Assembly (NCBI GenBank): GCA_947044365.1
Contig: OX345640.1
Coordinates: 8,462,171-8,526,170 of the forward strand
DNA: 64,000 nt
Reading direction: 5' to 3'
DNA from: Petrosia ficiformis
Taxonomy: Eukaryota; Porifera; Demospongiae; Haplosclerida; Petrosiidae
This document shows, piece by piece, positions 15,201-26,564 of the stretch; the first letter of the stretch is position 1; each line of letters begins with the position of its first letter. The notes beneath the pieces are model-generated. The model was not told the origin of the DNA, made no database searches, and saw nothing but the letters and a program-made list of their open reading frames with translations. A program made the position numbers and the translations under genes.

Positions 15201-18200
15201 TTATATATCAATCGAAAGGTCTATTCTCGTTCCGTTTGATGGGACAGGTTTGAGGATGCTTATATAAACTGTTATGTAATTATAATAGATACTTAAAAAC
15301 CACTAAGTGCAGGTAAGTGCGGACATGTCAATTTAATTTACATTGTTTTTATATGCGCGTCCGGAATTGACAGTAGTCCGGAATTACCAGAGTTTACTAT
15401 ATATATATATATATAGTTATATGTACTAATATGTCTATTTAACTTGTTACAGTCTCCATATGCTCTCTTACTGGCATCGTCTACATTAACTAAGATAGTT
15501 ACAGGTTCATCGAGTTCTCTAACTCCTCAAGACAGACTACAGCTCAGTAAGCTTCTATCTGTCTCTTATAAATAGATAAATTTCTTGTATATCTTTATTT
15601 AGGGAATTATGTTCTTCATTATATGACATCTCGTGTTGGTCTTGTTGGATATGTAACTCAATCATTAGTGCAGTTAATAGCACGAATTACTAAACATGGA
15701 TGGTTTGATACAGATAAAACTAAAATGTATATATTTAGAGATTTGTTAGATGAAGTTGGAAAGTTTCTACAAGTAAGTGATTGAGGTTGTAGCTCAGCAC
15801 TAGCATCTTAAACCAATTAACTACAGGTGTATGTACATGTATGTGCATGTACATGTATGTGCATGTACATGTATGTATGTACGTATGTATGTACATGTAT
15901 GAACATGTATGTGTGTATATATGTGTGTACATGTACATGTATGTGCATGTACATGTATGTATGTACATGTATGTGTGTATATATGTGTGTACATGTATGT
16001 GCATGTACATGTATGTATGTATGGACATGTATGTGTGTACATGTATGCATGTACATGTACAGTGTATGTACATGTGTGTATGTGTGTATGTATGTATGTA
16101 TGTACATGTATGAACATGTATGTGTGTAAATGTATGTACATGTACATGTATGTATGGTAATTCTGATGGTAGAATGTTAACTTTGTATCTAGTGGTTTAT
16201 CAATTTTTTCCATTGTGTTGTAGGGGTCAGTTCAACATTGTGAAATTGGAATTCAAATATTAACTGAATTAGTTCAAGAGATGAATACAGTTGAGAGTAC
16301 CAGATCAATAGCTAAACATCGTAAAGTTGCTGGTTCATTTCGTGATGAAATGTTATATAATATATTTACTCTTTCTTGTACATTATTGAGACAAATTAAT
16401 ATTCGTGACGATCAACAGGTAATTATCTTTATAATTAATTAATAACTTATAATTAACTACTGTTCATTTATATAGCATAATCTGATTGGTTGTTTACTGA
16501 AGTTATCTTGTTCCTGTCTATCTTTTGATTTCATTGGTAATTCAAGTGACGAGTCTTCCGATGATCTATCCACTGTTCATATACCTACTACTTGGAGACC
16601 GTTATTTGTTGACTTCTCTACTCTTCAATTATTCTTTGGTCTAACTCACTCTCTACCTCCTAAACTAGCAGCTTCTGTTAGTTATTAATACTCTATCATG
16701 TACCTATCCTTCAATTCATCTATCATGTACCTATCCTTCAATTCATCTATCCTGTATCTATCCTTCAATTCATCTCTCATGTATCTATCCTTCGATTCAT
16801 CTATCCTGTATCTATCCTTTAATTCATCTATCTTGTATCTATCCTTTAATTTATCTATCATGTACCTATCCTTCAATTCATCTATCCTGTATCTATCCTT
16901 CAATTCATCTATCCTGTATCTATCATGTATCTATCCTTCAATTCATCTATCATGTATCTATCCTTTAATTCATCTATCATGTATCTATGTTACAATCTCT
17001 CATAATTATATATTTATTTTCTTCATTAGAGTGTCTCTTGTTTAGTATTGTTAGCCAGTACTAGGAGGTCATTGTTTGGTAATTCAGAAAGAGGGCAATA
17101 TCTTGAACAGTTAGTCAAAGGTGTTCAAGGTTTACTGGAAGCTTCTCAAGTGAGTAATAAAATATATTTATTATTATTATTATTATTATTATTTTGTGTG
17201 TACAGCCATTAACTGATCCGGAATGTTATCACGAATTCTGTCGGCTTTTGGTTCGACTGAAATCCAATTATCAGTTAGGTGAACTTATGAAATTAGAAGA
17301 TTATCCTCAATTTATACAACTTGTAGCTAAATTTACTATCACCAGTTTACAGGTACACACACACACATACACACACATACATACATTACATATAATATTA
17401 TTTTATATAGAGTTGGCAGTTCTCGGCTAATAGTGTGTATTATTTATTGTGTTTATGGCAAAGGATGGTAGCTAGCGTACCTTTCATTAGATCACAAGAT
17501 ACTCATTTGCTTAATATGTACGTACCAGAGGTAAGGTAATAAATATTAATGAGATCCATTAATAATTATTAATTATAATTAGATAGCTAAGATGTACATC
17601 ACTTCACGTCTTGATTGTGTGGAGGGTGTAGTAACAGAAGGTATGGATGATCCATTAGATGATGAAACAGCATTGGGTCAACAACTAGATCAACTGAGTA
17701 TAATAGCAAAGTAAGTACATACATACACATGATTACACTTTTCCCTCCCTCCCTCCATCCCTTCCTCTCTTCCTCCCTTCCTCCCTCACTCGCTCGCTCC
17801 CTTCCTTCCTCCCTCCATCCCTCCCTCCATCCCTCATATAGATGTGATTATCAAAACACATGTGAGCTATTAGTAACACTGTTTGACACAACTGCCTCAT
17901 CATATCAACAAACACTTCAGACTAATCCAGGAAATGATAATGAACTTAGAATTAGAGAAGGTATATATAATTCTCATTCCTGTTCTTAGTCTCATTCCTG
18001 TTCTCCCATTCTCAGGTCAATTAGCATGGTTAGTTCACATGATAGGTCATGTGATGGGTGTACGAATATCTCATTCATCAACTGCTAGTTATGACACAAT
18101 GGATGGTCAGCTTGTGTGCAGGTAATTCAATATTAATTAATGTTTGGTATAATGTATTATTAATGTAACATGTATTATTATATAGAGTTCTTCAGTTGAT

Positions 18201-21200
18201 GGATCTCACTGATGCACAGTTGCCTCAGGTATAGTATATTACTAGTATACTTCATTATTATTATTAGTATACTTCTGATATACATGTAGTATATTATAAC
18301 TATTAGTATATCTCAGGAATAGTATATTATTAGTATATTATTAGTATATTATTAGTATACCTTTGTAACAGGTATCAGTATAATTAGTATATCTCAGTAG
18401 TAATATATTATTAGTATATTATAAGTATATTATTTATTAGTATTATTATTAGTATATTATTAGTATATTATTAGTATATATATTATTAGTATATTATTAG
18501 TATATTATTAGTATTATTATTAGTATATTATTAGTATATTATTAGTATATTATTAGTATATATATTATTAGTATATTATTAGTATTATTATTAGTATATT
18601 ATTAGTATATTATTAGTATATTATTATTATACTTTTAGTATATTATAAGTATGTTATTAGTATATTATTAGTATAGTATTAGTATTTTATTAGTATTTTA
18701 TTAGTATATTATTAGTATATTATTAGTATATTATAAGTATTTTATTAGTATATTAGTATATTATTAGTATATTATTAGTATATTATTAGTATATTATAAG
18801 TATTTTATTAGTACATTATTGGTATATTATTAGTATATTATTACTATATTATATGTATATCATTAGTATATTATTAGTATATTATTAGTATATTATTAGT
18901 ATATTATAAGTATATTATTAGTATATTATTAAGAATTATCATATATTTATTATCATAATCCACTTTTTAGAGAGGTAATGAACATCTTGATTTAGCACTA
19001 ATAGGATTCTTTGAACAGTTCAGAAAAATATATATAGGAGAAATGATACACAAGTCAACACAGGTATATATATATGAATATATAATATAATTATATTTAC
19101 AACTACTGGTCTTTGAAGGTATATCGTATGTTAGGAGAACGTCTTGGATTAAATGATGAAACTACAGTACTAAATGTAATTGTGAGGAAAATGTAAGTTA
19201 AGTGTCACATGATAGTGTCATGTGATAATAATGTGCATATATTTTGATATGTCACATGTCACATGATGACATATATTATATACAGAGTTACAAACCTCAA
19301 GCTATGGACTAGAAGTCGCAGTATTACAATAAGAACCTTACAGCTATTACAAGACCTGTCTGTTGGATTTACTAGTGTTAGAAAACTAGTTAAACTAGAA
19401 TCAATACAATTCATACTTGACAATCATACTGTGAGTAATTAAAATATTATTATAATTATTAATCTCATTTTATCTCTATAGTCTGAACAGTTTCCATTCC
19501 TAAGTATAGCTGCTCTTCAAGTGGATATGAGATGTCGTACTATGTTCTATACTGCATTAGGTAGACTGCTATTAGTTGAATTAAGAGAAGATGAAGAAAA
19601 ACTGAGACAATTCATGTCTCCTATTACTAGTGAGTCAATACTACATAACAAACACACTATGAACAAAAACTTATATAATGATGTCCTTATTATGTTTCCA
19701 AAATGGTTTCGATTTGTAATATTTTAGTATTCTCTCAAAATTCAAATGTTTACCCAAAACTATAATCTTGGTACTTATTTTTGGATTAGAAAAAATATTT
19801 TTCTGAAACTGTTCCTAGAGTTACATAGTGATGTCCTTGTTATGATTCTGCAGTATTTTTGATCCAAAATGTTGTTTGTAGGAACCATGAGCATTTTAGC
19901 GTTCTCTTGAAATTCTAATCGAACCATGAACTATAGCCTTGGTACTTATTTTTGGATTAGAAAAAATATGTTTCTGAAACTGTTCCTAGCGCTACATAGT
20001 GATGTCCTTGTTATGATTCTGCAGTATTTTTGATCCAAAATGTTGTTTGTAGGAACCATGAGCATTTTAGCGTTCTCTTGAAATTCTAATCGAACCATGA
20101 ACTATAGCCTTGGTACTTATTTTTGGATTAGAAAAAATATGTTTCTGAAACTGTTCCTAGCGCTACATAGTGATGTCCTTGTTATGATTCTGCAGTATTT
20201 TTGATCAAAAATGTTGTTTGTAGGAACCATGAGCATTTTAGCGTTCTCTTGAAATTCTAATCAAACCAACTTTTAGCCTTGGTACTTATTTTTTCACTGG
20301 AAAAAATATTTTTCTGAAACTGTTCCTAGAGTGACATAGTGATGTCCTTGTTATGATTCTGCAGTGTTTTTGATCAAAAATGTTGTTTGTAGGAACCATA
20401 AGCATTTTAGCGTTCTCTTGAAATTCTAATCGAACCATGAACTATAGCCTTGGCACATTAGAAAAAATATTTTTCTGAAACTGTTCCTAGAGTTACATAG
20501 TGATGTCCTTGTTATGATTCTGCAGTATTTTTGATCCAAAATGTTGTTTGTAGGAACCATGAGCATTTTAGCGTTCTCTTGAAATTCTAATCGAACCATG
20601 AACTATAGCCTTGGTACTTATTTTTGGATTAGAAAAAATATTTTTCTGAAACTGTTCCTAGCGCTACATAGTGATGTCCTTGTTATGATTCTGCAGTATT
20701 TTTGATCAAAAATGTTGTTTGTAGGAACCATGAGCATTTTAGCGTTCTCTTGAAATTCTAATCAAACCAACTTTTAGCCTTGGTACTTATTTTTTCACTG
20801 GAAAAAATATTTTTCTGAAACTGTTTTTAGAGTGACATAGTGATGTCCTTGTTATGATTCTGCAGTGTTTTTGATCAAAAATGTTGTTTGTAGGAACCAT
20901 AAGCATTTTAGCGTTCTCTTGAAATTCTAATCGAACCATGAACTATAGCCTTGGTACTTATTTTTTCACTGGAAAAAATATTTTTCTGAAACTGTTCCTA
21001 GAGTGACATAGTGATGTCCTTGTTATGATTCTGCAGTGTTTTTGATCAAAAATGTTGTTTGTAGGAACCATAAGCATTTTAGCGTTCTCTTGAAATTCTA
21101 ATCGAACCATGAACTATAGCCTTGGTACTTATTTTTTCACTGGAAAAAATATTTTTCTGAAACTGTTCCTAGAGTGACATAGTGATGTCCTTGTTATGAT

Positions 21201-23951
21201 TCTGCAGTGTTTTTGATCAAAAATGTTGTTTGTAGGAACCATAAGCATTTTAGCGTTCTCTTGAAATTCTAATCGAACCATGAACTATAGCCTTGGTACT
21301 TATTTTTGGATTATAAAAAATATTTTTCTGAAACTGTTCCTAGAGTTACATAGTGATGTCCTTGTTATTATTCTGCAGTGTTTTTGATCAAAAATGTTGT
21401 TTGTAGAAACCATAAGCATTTTAGTGTTCTCTTGAAATTCCAATCGAACCATGAAGTCATTTCAGATTGAGTTTCTAGAGTTAGACAATGATATTCTTAT
21501 TATGTTTGCAAAATGGTTTTCATCAATGATATTATCTGCTTTGGCTCAATCTGATTTTGCAATGTAAAAATCAATACCAAGGCTATAGTTCAGCGTAAAA
21601 AATCCAATTTCAAGAGAACGCTAAAATGCTCATGGTTCCTACTGACAACATTTCTGATCAAAAACACTGCAGAATCATAACAAGGACATCACTATGTAAC
21701 GCTAGGTACAGTTTCAGAAAAATATTTTTTTTTAACCAAAAATAAGTACCAAGGCTATAGTTCATGGTTTGATTAGAATTTCAAGAGAACGCTAAAATGC
21801 TCACGGTTCTAACACATAATATTATTGATCAAAACTACTTTGGAAACATAATAAAGACATCATTATATAACTCTAGGAACAGTTTCATGTTTTTCTAGTC
21901 AAAAAAAAAATACCACGGCTATAAGTTCATAGTAAAATTGCAATAGAATACTAACACACACACAGACATACATACTGCTTATTTATATATTAACAGGTAT
22001 ATTGGAACAGCTTCAGTCATTAATGAGTACTCCGCAACAATTAGTTAGTGAACAAGAGATAAAGGTACGTATATTAATACCAATAATATTATTATTAATA
22101 TCTCTTATTATGTGTAGCATATGGTGGTGGGATGTACTAGAGATTTGAGAGGGATATTGATTGCCTGCAATACTAAACAAAGTTATGTTATGTTCTTTGA
22201 CTGGTTGTATCCTCAAACAAACACACACACAGACACACACACACACACATAAACACATGGAATATTTTCTTAACAAAATATATTCAGTTATCCCACATAT
22301 ATACCAATATTTCTAGATGCTTTAAGACTATGGTACCTTGATCCTTTTGTTACCTCACCAACTCTTAAACTAATGGCTGAATTAGCTCAGAACAGATCAC
22401 AGCGTCTCATGTTTGATGTAACATCTCCTAAAGGTGTTCTATTATTTCGTGAAGCTTCTAAAACTATAGTAACTTATGGAACATGTATATTATCACTAAA
22501 TGATGTACCTGAATCAGAAGTGTATGCCAGAAAGTGAGTGTCTTACTGTAGTAGTACTTATGTACATTATACAGATAGTCATGTACATGTACATGTACTG
22601 TACTTTACATTACATGTACATGTAGTAGTACTGTACATTATTATGTAGTAATAGTGTATAGTTATAATTATACACAGTATAAATAGATAATCACTATATA
22701 CATCCATAGGTTGAAGGGAGTATCAATATGTTTTAATATATTAAGATCTACTTTATTTGGAAGTTATGTTAATTTTGGTGTAATGAAGTTGTATGGAGAT
22801 ACAGCTTTGGATGATGCTCTCAGTGTGTTCGTAAAACTAGTAATATCTCTACCATTGAAACATTTACTGGTAAGTCACTTGTGTATCATGTGATTATCAT
22901 GTGACTGTGTTGTGACATACAGGACTATCCAAAGTTAAGCATAGCATATTATACATTATTGGAAACTTTGACTCAATATCATATGGAATTTATCAGCTCA
23001 TTAGAACCAGATGTAAGTCACTTGATATCAATATAATATAGATCACTAAATGTTTCTATTAATAGGTTATAATATACCTATTATCATCAATATCTGAGGG
23101 ACTGACAGCATTAGGTGAGCATGTGATAATCATGTGACAGCATTATTAAGGAGTTATTTTTCAGACTCTTCTGTATGTACTGGTTGTTGTAGTACACTGG
23201 ATCATATACTAACTTATATCTTTAAGAAGAGAAATAAACCAAAATCTAGTTTATCTCCGGCTGACTCAATATCAGCACTTTTACAGCTTCCTGAAGCAAG
23301 ACCGGAAATACTACAAGTATGTAATATAATGTATAGTGGTTACCATGACAACTACTCGATTGACGACTCAACTCACTTTTATATGATTTTGTTGTTACTT
23401 ATAATTATTGTAGGATATGCTATCATCTATTCTTAATACTGTAATGTTTGAAAAGTGTCGTGTGCAATGGTCTATGTCACGCCCACTTCTAGGATTAATA
23501 CTGCTTAATGAAGAGGTAATTAAAGGATTACATTACTAAACTTTATGTTTATATATTCATATGTTTTGTTTTACAGTATTTTAAAACTTTGCATGATAGA
23601 GTAGTTTCATTACAACCTCCAGAGAGACAGAATGCTATGGTTTTATGTTTTGATAATCTAATGGATGGCATTGAATATAATTTAGCAATCAGGAACAGAG
23701 ACAAGTGAGTTAATTCATTAACTGTGGTATCTAAGAAGCCTAACAATTGCACTTCCTGGATACCAAAGTTGGATGGCTTCCCATAATGTGATTTAGTCTG
23801 CAAAATGGGTTACCATAGTTACATGTAAATATTGGCTATCTTCCCTTCTGATTTCAGATTTACTCAAAACTTGTCGGTATTTCGTCGTGATCTGACAATA
23901 TCTCCTAAAGACATTTCCACAGTGACACCGACATCAGATATGATGACTTAA
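12234..23951 (+). CDS. XPO7: Exportin-7 (RanBP16 family nuclear transport receptor)
   Basis: Twenty-seven exons join in frame to 1,078 residues (human 1,087). The first exon is tiny (12234-12245), followed by 12305-12448, then 15453-15546 after a 3-kb intron. Later exons include 16224-16418, 16476-16676, 19482-19629, 21997-22064, 22288-22533 and the last, 23858-23951. Identity with exportin-7 is visible throughout: [96 protein letters not shown] and the C-terminal SDMMT. The protein is an importin-beta superfamily HEAT-repeat receptor that moves broad cargo between nucleus and cytoplasm with RanGTP. Several introns are unusually long because of repeats: intron 2 (transposon), intron 4, intron 6, intron 13 and intron 17 (satellite). 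No break in the reading frame was seen. Confidence 0.96.
12531..15397 (-). mobile_element. pogo/Tigger-like DNA transposon in XPO7 intron 2
   Basis: The element is 2,867 bp and flanked by TA on both sides. Both ends carry the terminal inverted repeat GTAAACTCTGGTAATT, extending to 22 bp with one mismatch (NCGGAC next). TA target duplication and the DDE_1-type transposase place it in the Tc1/mariner superfamily, pogo group. It lies antisense to XPO7, entirely within intron 2, and encodes one long uninterrupted transposase. Well-matched ends and an open frame suggest recent activity; that is inference. Confidence 0.92.
12959..15046 (-). CDS. pogo/Tigger-like transposase with C-terminal PHD finger
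   Basis: A single open frame of 695 residues. Residues about 8-55 are a psq/CENP-B-type helix-turn-helix ([29 protein letters not shown]). Residues about 60-135 look like the second, CENP-B-type DNA-binding half ([14 protein letters not shown]). The DDE_1 catalytic core has candidate acidic residues D174 (FNADETSF), D282 (LIIDGHESH) and D318 ([15 protein letters not shown]). A long Ser/Thr/Gln/Asn-rich linker follows (about 470-570), then a Lys/Glu-rich probable coiled coil and nuclear localisation region (about 580-640). The last 50 residues form a PHD-type C4HC3 zinc finger: [24 protein letters not shown]. No stop or frameshift is present. A PHD finger could tether insertion to modified chromatin; that is speculation. 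Confidence 0.9.
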   Translation of the reverse strand: MSQTCGMKKKYSEPDIQEAIQRVKDGELTQYRAAQLYNIPRQTLNDRLNGKGSKQGRPPRLSAEEEGIIAEVCVNFSDWGIGLGKKDVIAIVADYLKEKNKSDLFLNGVPGRYWWSNFLKRNPNLSMRKPQSLQIARAKNTHAGTIDHWFHDVLQPLLEKNGLLNHPERVFNADETSFCLCGRPQKVVARKGAKSPQYTVGGTGKENITVQVCISASGFLLPPYILYSGQRLMPHHTQNGPPGARYAVSAKGWMTEINFLDWFRNLFIPHIPQQRPVLLIIDGHESHIKYEVRQLAIEHRIELAKLPAHTTHLLQPLDVAVMKPLKGFYDQAAHSLFLKERRYIKKTDFPYLIGQAWKGFKPTYAVNGFKRTGIMPLSRNAIEDGSLMPSRPLVATGPQKQQQQQQLGSGTNDDPNDIENDESGNERDLDELNCDPMYGESLLEQLNTHIDSELTNQLITSQCPSSSTSTSSGIANSSLSPPTSVPINQSHSNIGYSTPNPGTSDQSNSNNSSSSPAGQATVSESQSSQSSQSTTSTDSSLPAFFLKYLEQSVKSKSTPAKRGRRVASLGESLTAEEALEIQKKQEEEKRRKELEKEERKLQRLKKNEEKLKQKSKGKKRKEKQPARSSSRPKKIKYNDDQDVCGECGNIWEEETEESETWIECKICKQWYHAACIGLEEEELEDIGDYICESCN
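15825..16160. repeat. ACATGTATGT-type repeat in XPO7 intron 4
   Basis: About 330 bp of alternating GTACATGTAT and GTGTGTATAT steps. Because ACATGT is palindromic, many overlapping false open frames of Met/Tyr/Val/Cys or His/Thr/Tyr appear on both strands. Confidence 0.9.
16689..16990. repeat. 27-bp minisatellite in XPO7 intron 6
   Basis: About eleven copies of a unit made of ATCATGTACCTATCCTTCAA followed by TTCATCT, with CTGTATCT and TTTAATT variants. It begins about a dozen bases after the exon 6 donor and ends about 40 bp before the exon 7 acceptor. Confidence 0.9.
18235..18935. repeat. TAGTATATTAT repeat filling XPO7 intron 13
   Basis: About 700 bp of the short unit TATTAGTATAT with small insertions and one-base changes. 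Nearly the whole 742-bp intron is this repeat. No coding capacity. Confidence 0.92.
19735..21960. repeat. About 170-bp satellite array in XPO7 intron 17, with inverted copies at its end
   Basis: Direct copies with a spacing of about 170 bp share GTTCCTAGAG, GTGATGTCCTTGTTATGATT, CTGCAGT, TGTTGTTTGTAGGAACCAT and AACTATAGCCTTGGTACTTA. From about 21,560 to 21,945 the same sequence runs in the opposite direction (ACCAAGGCTATAGTTCA, TAAAATGCTCATGGTTCCTA, ATAACAAGGACATCACTATG). The intron is otherwise ordinary: donor at 19630, acceptor ending at 21996. The same family, diverged, makes up the arrays at 38.3-46.1 kb and 50.9-52.6 kb. Confidence 0.92.
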
Positions 23952-24158
23952 TAATAGTGGCCACTTGTTATCACTGGTAAATTATTATAATTAGAGATTT
24001 CGTTGCATTCAATAACTTTTTCTAACCTTTTCTATTCTCTCTCAATCACCTTATATATATATATATATATATGTATAATTATGATGATTTATTCTTGTAC
24101 GCGATTATTAAATGTATTATTGAAAAAGTAAAAGAATGAATTAAGTCATAAAAAATAA

Positions 24159-26437
24159 TTATTTTAGTTTTAAAGTCCCCACAATATCTTTAACAGAGTG
24201 ATATAGAATGTTTTTAATCTGGAATTTTAGAAGTTAATAATTAATTAATTAAGAGTTTGTGTATTACCTGTAATTTGTCCTCATGGTTGGCATGTCGATC
24301 AGATAATTGGCGAAATTCTTCAGTTAACTTGAGACATTCATCAATATGCTGTATAATAATATAATGGTGTCTGATACATGACCTAACATGTAATACATAC
24401 CTCAGGAGAAACAAAATCTTCAGCAACTTTAATACAACTACAATAGTTCTGTACCTAATATAACACATTGTAAATTCATAATAACATATAATATATGTAC
24501 ACACATACTTGATGTGGTGCTCCAGCTGGGATGAATATTGAATCTCCAATACATTGAGCTATAGCCCATCCTCTAACACCTTCCTCTTCCCATAATCGTT
24601 CTCTTAATACACTATCCATGTAAATCAACTATTGGAAAACAGGTTGTGGTCACATGACTTGTTTGTTGTCACATGACTTAATTTACCTGATCATGAATTG
24701 GATCACTTCCTGGATACAACGATGTCATACCTTGTTCTTCCAATATCTACAACAATGTTAAATAATGTTGTGTAATATCGTAATGATATCATAATGAAGT
24801 CATGCTAACCTTTGTCAAGAATGTCCTGATCTTTCCAGTATCAAGTGGAGAGTATATATGCCACAATGCACCCTTTGATGAATGCAGTACAGTATAGGTT
24901 ATGTAATATATTATTGTACTTACAATTTTAGTTCCTTTTGAAATTATTCTTTGTAGTGTGTGATTACAACATTCCTTCCTTACAACACGTAACAAATCTC
25001 TTTCACTTTCTTCACAAGTTTCAGAGAATGTGGCATACATCATGACATTAACAGCATCAGATACATCAAGATGTAAGTTAGTAGTACCACAGTGAGGCAA
25101 TGTGGTTGTTCCTAATTGAGTGATAGTTGCAAACACATTCAATTAATAGTATTATTTGCATACCATAAGCATTGTACATTTTAGGACCTAAATCTGGTTT
25201 AACAAAGAAGTCAGGTAAACTAGCTACTAAATTGTATTTCCCATCTCTTCTGGTGTATTCTGGAAGTGGTAAGGCATCCATCAAATCTGAAAATCTGTAG
25301 AATATTAGATATCGTTATAATAATATCCATAAGTCACTCACAGTGACTCACCTGTCTGGTAATTTATCACAAAAGTCTTCACCAGTAGGCCAGTCTTTTA
25401 GTTTTAACAGACGAGCAGCATTGTGTATAGGATCTTTGAGACGAGCTGAAAACAGATAGTATATACACGAATATCAGAAGTATTTTCATATATATAGTTT
25501 TCAAACCTTGGATATCCTCAAATCCATTCCAAAATGCTTTGCATGGAACTTGAGGCATAATAAGACCAGTACGACAATCAATAAGATCAGCTAGTTCTTC
25601 ACCTATAAAAGTAAAAATGAGACACAATACCAATTATCATATACAAGTCATGTGACAGGACTACTGCATATACAGATGATGTAATAATACTGCACAAGGA
25701 ACATACCAAAATCTCTTTTAAATGCTTGAGGCGTCCACAAATTTGAATCAATATGTTTGTTTACATCAGCAACAAGAACAGGACGTCTGTGTCGCCATGA
25801 CCACTATATAATGTTATTATGAATAATATATGTACATGTATGTATTTACATATAATTACCTGAAAAGCAGCTACATTAGCAATATGAGTTGGGTCTAATA
25901 GACATAATATATCTCCATCACACAACCATAAATGAGGAGCTTCAACTGAAATACATGTGTAAATTATAATTAACCACACCCACTACATTAATTACCTGCT
26001 GGTGGTAATAACAACTCTTCATCAGTTCCATTACTACACGAATGAGGTAATTCTAATAATGAGGAAGAACTACTCTCTCCAATTGTTTTAATTAATGGTA
26101 CTTCTAATCCAAGAGACTGCAAACTAATAAAAGAATAATTAATTATATACACACACAAGGATATCATTAGCCTGTGTGTGTGTGTGTGTGTATGTATGTG
26201 TGTGTATGTATGTATGTATGTATGTATGTATGTATGTATGTATGTGTAACCAAATACTTATTATAACTATTTACAAGACAAATAAACAATGAAATGGAAT
26301 GTATACACAGTATATAGTGACTATACATACTACATACATGTATATACATACATGTATATACATACATACATACATACATACATACATACTACATACATAT
26401 ATACATACATACATACATACATATATACATACATACA

Positions 26438-26469
<32 letters not shown>

Positions 26470-26533
26470 CAATGTATACATACATACATATATACATACA
26501 TACATACATACATACATACATACATACATTACA

Positions 26534-26564
<31 letters not shown>

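Noticed and set aside
15827..16213. Cys/Tyr/Met/Val-rich and His/Thr-rich peptides in XPO7 intron 4
   Set aside because: Readings of the palindromic ACATGTATGT repeat in all frames.
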